Both the position numbers and the translations under genes were made by a program. A model generated the notes under the pieces. That model had not been told where the DNA came from and made no database searches. It worked only from the letters and a program-made list of their open reading frames with translations. From Prevotella sp. (GTDB lineage: Bacteria; Bacteroidota; Bacteroidia; Bacteroidales; Bacteroidaceae), in contig JALETQ010000017.1 of assembly GCA_022781445.1 (NCBI GenBank), positions 1-64,000 of the forward strand: a stretch of 64,000 bases of DNA, read 5' to 3'. Every line of letters starts with the position of its first letter. The stretch's first letter is position 1. Positions 1-7,225 of the stretch are shown piece by piece.

Positions 1-56
1 GGCCTGCTGACCATTTTATAACATAGCCGAAGCAGAATTGTACGGACAAGAAAGTC

Positions 57-78
57 ATCCCTGCCAATTGGCAGGGAT
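57..78. repeat. 22-bp perfect palindrome
   Basis: ATCCCTGCC and GGCAGGGAT flank a central AATT, so the whole stretch is its own reverse complement. It lies about 90 bases past the stop of the minus-strand glycosyltransferase and is followed on that strand by a weak T-rich stretch (GACTTTCTTG), so it may act as that gene's terminator. Two GATAAGGG..CTTAT motifs follow at about 75-93 and 112-130. Confidence 0.5.
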
Positions 79-168
79 AAGGGACTTATATCCTTACGTC
101 AAGAACAGAAGATAAGGGGAACTTATCCCGAACTCAGGTTACAAAGAAGAAGGACGGGAAGCGACGGC

Positions 169-1113
169 CTAAAACCCGGTTTGCAGCATCAGCCGGTACA
201 GGAAGCCCAGTTTATAACACTTGAAAACCGTCATCGAGGGGACGTTGCGCACCAGACGACGGCGGAAGTAACCACCCAGCAGACGGTGTGCCAGCGTGAC
301 GAATGTGCCCAAATGACGACGACGAAGAAAGGACACCGTCGACAATAGTCTCGAATAGCCCTGCAACTCCCCGGAAAACTGTGCCAAGGTTTGGAGTGCC
401 TCCTCGGTCTTGGCAAGGAAATCGGCATTGGTCTCATAACGGTCGAAGAGTGTCGGGTTGTCGATATGGTCAATGGGAATGCCGGCATCTTGCAGCATAC
501 GGCCGAAAAAAACATCTTCGTATCCGTAGTGTCTGAAGCGTTCGTCGAAAGGATAAGCCAACATCACCTCACGACGAATGAGGAAGTTGGAGGTATGGAA
601 GTCATGGTGAGGATTGCGGCGACGCACCTCGCAAGCCCTGCCGGACTGCCCTTCAGACTCGTAGACATACCTCAGATTACGCAACAGCCCGACCGACGGA
701 GGCAACACGATGTAAGCTCCATAGACCACCTGCGAATCACCGCAAGCAAGATACTTCCCGACGAAATCGTCCGAACACAGGTTCATGTCGCTGTCGATGA
801 ACAGCAGGTAAGCGTGACGCGCCGAGCGGGCAAGAAAATTACGGATGCCGGCCCGTCCCACATTACGCGGCCGCTCCACATAGCTGCAACCGGGCAGGTC
901 ATTGATGGGGCGGTTGGCTTTGATCATTTGCAGGTCTGAGGAGCCGTCATCGGCCACAATAATCTCGAAGCGCAATCCGTCGACTCCGGACGCTTGGCGG
1001 TGCAACTTCTTCACCAAAGAATAGCATTCGTTGTTATACGAGGGCAGCAATATAGAGAGTTCGCCGATACGCTTGGCAGGCTGATGTTGTGATGGAATGG
1101 GCTGTTCAATCAT
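169..1113 (-). CDS. family 2 glycosyltransferase
   Basis: A 314-residue GT-A fold glycosyltransferase that should move a sugar from a nucleotide sugar to a surface glycan or lipid acceptor. The N-terminal nucleotide-binding strand reads LLPSYNNE (about 22-29), followed by VADDGSSD (53-60), the metal-binding DSD (107-109) and a GYEDVFFG segment (about 197-204) whose Glu-Asp suits the catalytic base region. The C-terminal 80 residues are basic and may lie on the membrane. The frame stays open upstream to a TTG near 1257, but those residues do not look like glycosyltransferase sequence, so I chose the ATG at 1113; an ATG at 1149 is possible. It is alone on this strand, divergent from rpsP. Acceptor and donor cannot be told from sequence. 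Confidence 0.8.
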   Translation of the reverse strand: MIEQPIPSQHQPAKRIGELSILLPSYNNECYSLVKKLHRQASGVDGLRFEIIVADDGSSDLQMIKANRPINDLPGCSYVERPRNVGRAGIRNFLARSARHAYLLFIDSDMNLCSDDFVGKYLACGDSQVVYGAYIVLPPSVGLLRNLRYVYESEGQSGRACEVRRRNPHHDFHTSNFLIRREVMLAYPFDERFRHYGYEDVFFGRMLQDAGIPIDHIDNPTLFDRYETNADFLAKTEEALQTLAQFSGELQGYSRLLSTVSFLRRRHLGTFVTLAHRLLGGYFRRRLVRNVPSMTVFKCYKLGFLYRLMLQTGF

Positions 1114-1122
1114 AGGCGGTGA

Positions 1123-1130
1123 CAAATATA
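1123..1130 (-). promoter_or_regulatory. candidate -7 box TATATTTG
   Basis: A perfect TAnnTTTG match on the minus strand, only 9 bases upstream of the chosen glycosyltransferase ATG. If used, the transcript would be nearly leaderless. No good -33 element was found at the usual spacing. Confidence 0.35.
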
Positions 1131-1361
1131 CGAAAATTTCATGTTTCATGACCGGAAAGTAGCAGAAATGTTCACGGCAGCCTGATACCCGGGTGTCGGC
1201 GACCGGGGTTGCGGCGGCAGATTCACCATGCCGGGAAGCACTTATATTTGCACGCAAGTCCGGTGCATCTTTATCTCCAATCGGTCATCAGACCGTTTGT
1301 CCCGTATTCCATCATGTCCACAACACCTTCCCGGCAGCGAAGCAAAATAATGAGGCGAAAG

Positions 1362-1393
1362 TTTGCCGGGACGGGCAAAAATGCCTACCTTTG
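1362..1393 (+). promoter_or_regulatory. promoter of rpsP
   Basis: TTTG at 1362-1365 and TACCTTTG at 1386-1393 are separated by 20 bases, matching the Bacteroidota sigma-ABfr consensus. The start point would be near 1400, leaving a leader of about 45 bases before rpsP. Confidence 0.75.
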
Positions 1394-1446
1394 CGGCCGC
1401 CACTACGGGATAGTGGCTTATTATTCAAACCTTTAATACAACAAAA

Positions 1447-2007
1447 ATGGCAACAAAAATCAGATTGCAGCGCGGCGGACGCAAGAGCTACGCATTCTAC
1501 AGCATCGTCATCGCCGACGCAAGAGCACCACGTGATGGTAAATTTACTGAGAAAATTGGTACTTACAACCCCAACACCAATCCTGCCACAGTAGATTTGA
1601 ATTTTGAACGCGCCCTCCATTGGGTGGAAATCGGTGCACAACCCACCGACACCGTTCGCAGTATCCTCAGCCGTGAAGGCGTTTACCTGATGAAGCACCT
1701 CCGTGGCGGTGTCAAGAAAGGTGCTTTCGACGAGGCTGCAGCCCAGCAGAAATTCGATGCCTGGAAAGCCGACAAGGTGAAGGGTAACGAAAGCGTACGC
1801 AACAAAGAAGAGCAGGCCAAGAAAGAGGCATACGCCAAGAACCTCGAACAAGAAAGGAAAATCAACGACGCCATCGCCAAGAAAGTAGCCGAAAAGAAAG
1901 CTGCCGAAGAAGCAGAAAAGGCGGCTGCCGAAGCTCCTGCCGTTGAAGAAGAAGCCGCAGCCGAGGCTCCCGCAGCCGAAGCCGAAGAAACAACTGCCGA
2001 GGCATAA
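1447..2007 (+). CDS. rpsP: 30S ribosomal protein S16 with long C-terminal tail
   Basis: Small-subunit ribosomal protein S16, which binds 16S rRNA and helps assemble the 30S body. The first ~85 residues are the S16 fold (start [13 protein letters not shown], then [18 protein letters not shown]). The remaining ~100 residues form a tail: first Lys-rich, then almost purely Ala/Glu/Lys with alternating AEAP and EEE stretches ending at 186. Typical S16 is about 80-90 residues, so the protein is roughly doubled; tails of this kind are usual in Bacteroidota. It is a single-gene unit with its own promoter at 1362-1393 and a strong terminator directly after. Confidence 0.97.
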   Translation: MATKIRLQRGGRKSYAFYSIVIADARAPRDGKFTEKIGTYNPNTNPATVDLNFERALHWVEIGAQPTDTVRSILSREGVYLMKHLRGGVKKGAFDEAAAQQKFDAWKADKVKGNESVRNKEEQAKKEAYAKNLEQERKINDAIAKKVAEKKAAEEAEKAAAEAPAVEEEAAAEAPAAEAEETTAEA

Positions 2008-2031
2008 CAATCGTCAGAACCGAAAGAAGCC

Positions 2032-2070
2032 AAAGGGTGCATCCGCCAATGCGGATGCACCCTTTCTTTT
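2032..2070 (+). terminator. rho-independent terminator of rpsP
   Basis: A 15-bp perfect stem (2032-2046 with 2051-2065), a 4-base CAAT loop, and a T-rich end at 2063-2070. It starts 25 bases after the rpsP stop. Confidence 0.93.
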
Positions 2071-2258
2071 AGCCCGAGAGTGCGGGCCGGTATCGCCGGA
2101 CTGCCGGGCGGCCCGACTATCGGCTTGTCGCAGGCATGGCAGACCGTGCCAAGACAAAACGACGGACAGATGCCGGAAACGGATGAAAGCGGACGGAATG
2201 TGCCACATGAACGGCACGAAAGGCGGAATCCGACGTTCACATGAACGGTTCGGATTAG

Positions 2259-2342
2259 CCCAAATCGGTCATGAGAGCGTTTGTTTATACATTTACTGTT
2301 GTTCATGTCACTTTCCGTCCGGTTTCCAATGACCGATTTGGG
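2259..2342. repeat. two facing REP-like repeats
   Basis: CCCAAATCGGTCAT at 2259-2272 faces ATGACCGATTTGGG at 2329-2342, exact reverse complements. The 64 bases 2259-2322 recur, reverse-complemented and with about six mismatches, at 54096-54159. The rest of 2071-2440 holds no gene that I can support, only looser relatives of the same repeat. Confidence 0.8.
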
Positions 2343-2440
2343 ATTAACCTGAGCATGACGGTTTCGTTCGTAACGTGACAGGTTCGGCATGACACATTTC
2401 CCCTTCTTTTTCCCATCAGTGCCACTTCCCCTACCTTACA

Positions 2441-2688
2441 GTATCGCCTGCCATCGTCAAGCCATAGGTTTCATGAGGGTCTTCGGGTGCTTCTGCATCG
2501 GCGTTTCGGTGAGTTGACCGAATTCCCAACACGTTGGGAAATATTTCTCAACCTGTTGGGAAATATTTTTCAACCCGTTGGGAAATTGTTCCCAACACGT
2601 TGGGAATTTGCCCGGTGTACTGAAACGATGATAAAGAAGCACCCGAAGACCCTCATGAAACCTATGGCTTGACGATGGCAGGCGATAC
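2441..2688. repeat. perfect 54-bp inverted repeats around a 22-bp array
   Basis: Left arm 2441-2494 (starts GTATCGCCTG, ends GGTGCTTCT) and right arm 2635-2688 are exact reverse complements over 54 bp. Looser symmetry continues inward for about 15 bases. Between them lies the palindromic array at 2525-2612. There is no transposase and no open frame that makes sense, so the block looks like a small non-autonomous palindromic element. Confidence 0.92.
2525..2612. repeat. array A: four 22-bp palindromic units
   Basis: Four head-to-tail units of exactly 22 bp start at 2525, 2547, 2569 and 2591. Each opens with a CAACnnGTTG palindrome (outer units CCCAACACGTTGGG) followed by an AT-rich AAATATTT-type linker. 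The central dinucleotide changes in the order AC, CT, CC, AC. It lies in the convergent gap between rpsP and the FAD oxidoreductase. Confidence 0.95.
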
Positions 2689-2695
2689 ATGTATT

Positions 2696-2731
2696 GAACC
2701 CGAATCGGCCATTAGATTCCGATTCGGGTTC
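2696..2731. repeat. REP-like hairpin
   Basis: GAACCCGAATCGG (2696-2708) and CCGATTCGGGTTC (2719-2731) are perfect 13-bp inverted arms around a 10-base loop. It is a copy of the dispersed AACCCnAATCGG family placed about 130 bases past the end of the FAD oxidoreductase operon. No T-run follows. Confidence 0.8.
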
Positions 2732-2859
2732 AGGGAAGGAGCAGGCAAGGAAGGATAGCAAGCAAGGTGTGGAATGCCGAAAGGCAACCTATCGGGGCAT
2801 CGAAGATCCGATGCCGGGCGAGCGGTGCTTCTCGGACGGCCGACGAGAGGTTTGCCGGT

Positions 2860-4425
2860 TCAGGAATGAAGGGAGGCGTGACAGAGCTCGGCACAACGTT
2901 CGCCGTCGATGGCTGCCGACACGATGCCGCCGGCATAGCCTGCACCCTCGCCACAGGGATAAAGTCCGGAAAAGCGGACATGCCGCAGTGTCCGGGCATC
3001 GCGCAGGATGCGGACGGGCGACGAGGTGCGGGTCTCGACTGCCAGAACGAGAGCTTCGCGGGTGAGGAAGCCGTGCGAGGTTTGGCCGAACTTGCGGAAA
3101 GCTCCACGCAGCCGTGAGGAGATTTCGGCAGGCATCCAGAAATGAAGCGGACTCGAGATGACGCCGGGTGCATAGGAGGTTTCGGGCAGGTCGTAGCTGA
3201 GCCTGCCGTCCACAAAGTCGGTCATGCGCTGTGCAGGCGCGGTCTGCCTGCGGTTGCCCTGCTGCCAACACATCTGTTCGAGCCGGATCTGACAGTCCAT
3301 GATGCGGAAGATGTCGTCGCCGGGAATGTCTTCGGGCAGTATCTCGACCACCATGCCCGAGTTGCTCCACCGGGTGCCGCGATTGCCGGGACTCATACCA
3401 TTGACAACAATCTGCTCGCGATCAGTGGCAGCAGGAATCACAACACCACCGGGACACATACAAAAAGAATAAACGCCACGCCCGTCGACACGGGTGGAAA
3501 AGCTGTACTCGGCGGCAGGAAGCCATTGTCCCCTCCCCTCCTTCCGGTGGTACTGGATGCTGTCGATGAGTTGGGCAGGATGTTCGAGACGCACCCCGAC
3601 GGCAATGCCCTTGGCTTCCATCGTGACCTGTTGATCGTCGAGGAAACGGTACACGTCGCGCGCCGAATGTCCGGTGGCAAGAATGACGGGGCCGCGGAAG
3701 TTCTGTTCTTCGGCAGTGTCGGAGTTGACGGCTTTCACGCCGACGACCTCGGAGCCGCAGATGTCGAGGCCTGTGACTTTGGTACGGAACCTCACCTCAC
3801 CGCCCGAAGCAATGATCTGATTGCGGATGGCTTCGATGATACGTGGCAGCTTGTCGGTTCCGATGTGGGGACGGGCATCCTGCAGGATGGCAGGCGATGC
3901 ACCAAACTGACACAAGATGCGCAGTATCTTCTCGATCGAGCCGCGTTTCTTGGAGCGCGTATAGAGCTTGCCGTCCGAATAGGTGCCGGCTCCTCCTTCT
4001 CCGAAACAATAGTTGCTTTCGGCATCGACTTCCTGCCGGCGGCTGATGGCAGAGAGGTCCTTGCGGCGTTCGCGGACATCCTTGCCGCGCTCGAGCAGGA
4101 CGGGTCGCAGTCCCAGTTCGATGAGGCGCAGGGAGGCAAACAGTCCTGCCGGCCCTGCACCCACGACAACTACGGCAGGTGCTTGCGACACGTCGCCGTA
4201 AACAATGGGCTGAAACAGAGGTTCGGCGGGCTTTTCGTCGACATATACCCTCACTCTGAGGTTGATGATGACATTGTGACGACGGGCATCGACACTTCGG
4301 CGCAACACGCGGATGGCTTCAATGTCGGTGATGGAGATGCCTTTCTCTTCGGAAACATGGGATTTAAGCAGTTGTTCGGTTGCCGCCGTTTGCGGACTGA
4401 CCCGCAGGTCGTACTCGTATATCAT
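2860..4425 (-). CDS. FAD-dependent oxidoreductase (COG2509-like)
   Basis: A 521-residue flavoprotein. The Rossmann fingerprint GAGPAG at 89-94 is preceded by a hydrophobic strand (AVVVVGAG) and followed by LLERGKDVRERRKDL, which binds the ADP part of FAD. An ILATGHSARDVY segment (about 250-261) is the usual second nucleotide-site motif. The first ~80 residues form a small extra domain seen in the COG2509 group of uncharacterised FAD dehydrogenases. Substrate is unknown, and nothing marks it as membrane-bound. It is the last gene of a minus-strand unit, 94 bases after the 5-formyl-THF cyclo-ligase, with a GC-rich hairpin in that gap. Confidence 0.85.
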   Translation of the reverse strand: MIYEYDLRVSPQTAATEQLLKSHVSEEKGISITDIEAIRVLRRSVDARRHNVIINLRVRVYVDEKPAEPLFQPIVYGDVSQAPAVVVVGAGPAGLFASLRLIELGLRPVLLERGKDVRERRKDLSAISRRQEVDAESNYCFGEGGAGTYSDGKLYTRSKKRGSIEKILRILCQFGASPAILQDARPHIGTDKLPRIIEAIRNQIIASGGEVRFRTKVTGLDICGSEVVGVKAVNSDTAEEQNFRGPVILATGHSARDVYRFLDDQQVTMEAKGIAVGVRLEHPAQLIDSIQYHRKEGRGQWLPAAEYSFSTRVDGRGVYSFCMCPGGVVIPAATDREQIVVNGMSPGNRGTRWSNSGMVVEILPEDIPGDDIFRIMDCQIRLEQMCWQQGNRRQTAPAQRMTDFVDGRLSYDLPETSYAPGVISSPLHFWMPAEISSRLRGAFRKFGQTSHGFLTREALVLAVETRTSSPVRILRDARTLRHVRFSGLYPCGEGAGYAGGIVSAAIDGERCAELCHASLHS

Positions 4426-4452
4426 GGGGAAGGGTGATTGAAAGATGAATGA

Positions 4453-4480
4453 AAGGCGGCGGCCGTCGGGTCGCCGCCTT
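4453..4480 (-). terminator. GC-rich hairpin, possible attenuator
   Basis: AAGGCGGCG (4453-4461) pairs perfectly with CGCCGCCTT (4472-4480) around a 10-base loop. It sits between the cyclo-ligase and the FAD oxidoreductase and is followed on the minus strand only by TTTC, so termination would be partial at best. Confidence 0.45.
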
Positions 4481-4519
4481 GGATGGAGAAACTCTAAGAA
4501 TGACGAGGAGCAGGGCGTG

Positions 4520-5062
4520 TCAAAGCACTTCGTCCATTTTCACGTCGTGTGCATTTGCTGGAAGACTGTCGACCTTCTGGAAGTCGAAGCACACTCCTAT
4601 CTTGTAGGCATGGGGAAGCCGGGCCAACAGGCGGTCGTAATAGCCTTTACCCCTGCCCAGCCGGTTGCACCGGCGGTCGAAACCCATGCCCGGCACGGCG
4701 ACAACTTCAATGCTGTCGTAGTCGGAAAACCGCTGTCCTGTCGGCTCCGGGATATGGAAAGAGCCTTCCCGAAGGTCGGAAGACTTCTCGTAGCGTCGCA
4801 GTTCGAGGTTCTCGTCGTCGATCACCACGGGCAGCAGGACGGTCTTGCCTGCCTGCAACAGGCGGTCGACGGCAACAGTGGTATTGACCTCATCGGGCAA
4901 CGAATAGTACATCAGCACGGTGCGGGCTTCGCGGATGCGGGGATGGGACAGCAGCCGGTCCATGACGGATACCGACATCGCGTTGCGTTCATCGACGGTA
5001 AACCGGTTCTTTGCCCGGCGGATTTCTGTCCGGATACGGTTCTTTTCTTCTTGCAGGTTCAT
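4520..5062 (-). CDS. 5-formyltetrahydrofolate cyclo-ligase
   Basis: Converts 5-formyl-THF to 5,10-methenyl-THF with ATP, returning the stored folate form to one-carbon metabolism in the cytosol. The 180-residue length fits the family. Visible signatures are a basic N-terminal helix (EEKNRIRTEIRRAKNRF), the substrate-binding YYSLPDEVNT region (52-61), PGMGFD (124-129) and the ATP-binding GRGKGYYD (136-143). It follows the S41 protease by 44 bases in the same transcript. The family is also called YgfA or MTHFS. Confidence 0.93.
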   Translation of the reverse strand: MNLQEEKNRIRTEIRRAKNRFTVDERNAMSVSVMDRLLSHPRIREARTVLMYYSLPDEVNTTVAVDRLLQAGKTVLLPVVIDDENLELRRYEKSSDLREGSFHIPEPTGQRFSDYDSIEVVAVPGMGFDRRCNRLGRGKGYYDRLLARLPHAYKIGVCFDFQKVDSLPANAHDVKMDEVL

Positions 5063-5106
5063 TTGTTCGGATGGTTTTCGGTGTTCGGCATCTCAGCCGT
5101 AAGTGT

Positions 5107-6783
5107 TCATCTGGTTCGACGCGAGGTCTTGTTGCCGTTGGCCGCATCCCGGTGTGCCGCCCCGGGTCCTTGCGGGAAAGCGGCTTTCTTCCTGAACACG
5201 TCGAGTGCCGCCTTGATGGTAGAGTCATCAAGATTGATATATTTCACCCATTCGTTCTCGCCGAGGAATGTGTAGACGAGACGGCTGTTGAGGAATCGTT
5301 CGAGCAATCGATGGGACTTTTGTATCAACAGGTTACGCCGCTGCAATCCGTTCTTGGCGGCATAATGCACAAACTGCTGCACGATGTTCTGACGCTTGAT
5401 ATACTTCAATAACTCGTCCATCGTGGAGCAGGTGCTCAGCCGGGGCCGGTTGTCATCGGTATACTGGAAAGTGAACTGCGACATGAGTCCGCTCAGGACG
5501 GCCTCTTTGTAATAGGAAGTCATGCCCAGTGTATCTTCGGGCACAAAAATATCGGGAGTGATGCCGCCGCCGCCATAGACCAAGCGGCCGTTGGCAGTCT
5601 TGTATGCCGGACCGGTGTGGCGGATGCTGTCTTGCGAGAAGAACTCCCCGTGCCTGTATCTCGACAGCAAGTCTTCCTCATAATTCTTGTCGTTGCCATC
5701 GGTATAAGGTTTCTGAATCGACCTTCCCGACGGAGTGTAATATCGGGCGATGGTGAGGCGAATCATGCTGTGGTCGGAAAACTCGATCTGCTGTTGCACC
5801 AATCCTTTACCAAACGAGCGGCGTCCGATGATGGTGGCACGGTCGTTGTCCTGCATGGCACCGGCAAAGATCTCCGAAGCCGATGCCGATCCTTCGTTGA
5901 TGAGGATGACCAAAGGCAACTTCTGATAGCTTCCTCTGCCATCACTGCGGTAGTCCTGACGGGGACTCTTGCGTCCTTCGGTATAGACGATCGAGCGGTT
6001 GGCAGGCAGGAACTCGTTTGAAATGCGGATGGCTTCTTTCATCAGGCCGCCCGAATTGTCACGCAAGTCTATGATCAGATTGCTGAAACCTTCCTGCGAC
6101 AGCTGTGCCAACGAGGTGAGCAACTCATAATAGGTCTTCTCGCCGAAGTTCTTGATGCGGATATAACCCGTCGTCTGGTCAATCATATACGTTGCGGCAA
6201 TGCTCTTGGTCTCGATGTCATCGCGTCTGATGGTGAAGGTGTGTACCTTCTTCTGTCTGTAACGCATCACACCGATGGTCACCTTCGACCCTTTGGGGCC
6301 TTTCAGTCTGAGCTTGGCTTCCTCCTCGGTGACCATCTTGCCGACAAAAGGCTTGCCGTCGACACTCACGATCTTGTCGCCCGCCAGCACGCCGGCACTC
6401 TCTGCCGGACCGCCACTGATGACATTCTGTATGCGGATGGTATCGTCGCGGATGATGAATTCCACACCGATTCCCGAGAAAGACCCTTTCAAATCGTCGT
6501 TTGTCGCCTGAACATCTTTGGCACTGATATAAACGGAATGGGGGTCGAGTTCGGACAATATCAACGGCATCGCTTTCTCGACAAGGTCGTCGATATTGAT
6601 GGTATCGACATACTGGTCGTCGATGATCCTAAGCAAATTATTCAGGCGATTGCTTCCTGAATGGATGATACTGAGCCGGTTCCCGGAGAAATGATTGGCA
6701 TAGAAGCTGCCGATGACAATACCTATAACCATACTGACCGCCAACATCAGCGGCATAAAACGTTTGGATTTAATCATGCTCAT
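5107..6783 (-). CDS. S41 family C-terminal processing protease
   Basis: A periplasmic serine/lysine protease of the CtpA/Prc type that trims or degrades exported proteins. Residues ~7-28 form an N-terminal membrane anchor or signal. A PDZ domain follows (about 95-175, with GIGVEFI and GGPAESAGVLAGD). The protease core carries the catalytic serine segment GSASASE (298-304) and the FGKG lysine at 326, the expected dyad. The C-terminal ~130 residues are helical and charged, ending in a basic NGNKTSRRTR tail. An alternative start is at 6777. The start overlaps the end of the deaminase gene by 14 bases, which suggests coupled translation. Confidence 0.95.
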   Translation of the reverse strand: MSMIKSKRFMPLMLAVSMVIGIVIGSFYANHFSGNRLSIIHSGSNRLNNLLRIIDDQYVDTINIDDLVEKAMPLILSELDPHSVYISAKDVQATNDDLKGSFSGIGVEFIIRDDTIRIQNVISGGPAESAGVLAGDKIVSVDGKPFVGKMVTEEEAKLRLKGPKGSKVTIGVMRYRQKKVHTFTIRRDDIETKSIAATYMIDQTTGYIRIKNFGEKTYYELLTSLAQLSQEGFSNLIIDLRDNSGGLMKEAIRISNEFLPANRSIVYTEGRKSPRQDYRSDGRGSYQKLPLVILINEGSASASEIFAGAMQDNDRATIIGRRSFGKGLVQQQIEFSDHSMIRLTIARYYTPSGRSIQKPYTDGNDKNYEEDLLSRYRHGEFFSQDSIRHTGPAYKTANGRLVYGGGGITPDIFVPEDTLGMTSYYKEAVLSGLMSQFTFQYTDDNRPRLSTCSTMDELLKYIKRQNIVQQFVHYAAKNGLQRRNLLIQKSHRLLERFLNSRLVYTFLGENEWVKYINLDDSTIKAALDVFRKKAAFPQGPGAAHRDAANGNKTSRRTR

Positions 6784-7225
6784 TGCTGTCGATATTTAGG
6801 TGAAGAACCTCGATATTTGCTTTTTGGAGAAGCCGGATTCCATCCTCGAGACGGTAACGATCGGCATACACCACCCTCTTGATGCCGGCCTGGATGATGA
6901 GCTTGGCACACTCGATGCAGGGCGATGCGGTGACATACAAGGTAGAACCGTCGCTGTTGTTGGACGACCTCGCCAGCTTCGTGATGGCATTTGCCTCGGC
7001 ATGCAAGACATAAGGAAAAGTAACATCGTCGGCATCCTCACAGACATTGTCGAAACCGCCGGGTGTTCCGTTATAACCGTCGCTGATGATCATTTTGTCT
7101 TTTACCACCAACGCCCCTACCCTGCGGCGTTTGCAATAGCTGTTTTCCGACCAGATGCGCGCCATTCTCAGGTATCTTTCATCCAAGGCTGCTTGCTTGG
7201 AGTGTTTTTTATCTCTTGATTCCAT
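6770..7225 (-). CDS. dCMP deaminase family zinc enzyme
   Basis: A 151-residue cytidine/deoxycytidylate deaminase fold. The zinc site is clear: HAEAN (75-79) provides the histidine and catalytic glutamate, PCIEC (102-106) the two cysteines. Early residues GALVVKDKMIISDGYNGTPGG match dCMP deaminases and ComEB (ComE operon protein 2) rather than tRNA adenosine deaminases. The likely role is dCMP to dUMP for thymidylate synthesis. It overlaps the M3 peptidase gene by 17 bases and the S41 protease by 14, so all three are one transcript. Confidence 0.92.
   Translation of the reverse strand: MESRDKKHSKQAALDERYLRMARIWSENSYCKRRRVGALVVKDKMIISDGYNGTPGGFDNVCEDADDVTFPYVLHAEANAITKLARSSNNSDGSTLYVTASPCIECAKLIIQAGIKRVVYADRYRLEDGIRLLQKANIEVLHLNIDSNEHD

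Noticed and set aside
2457..2690. Small open frames on both strands inside the 54-bp inverted repeats
   Set aside because: Both end in the same residues because they read the two arms of the inverted repeat; they are by-products of the palindrome.
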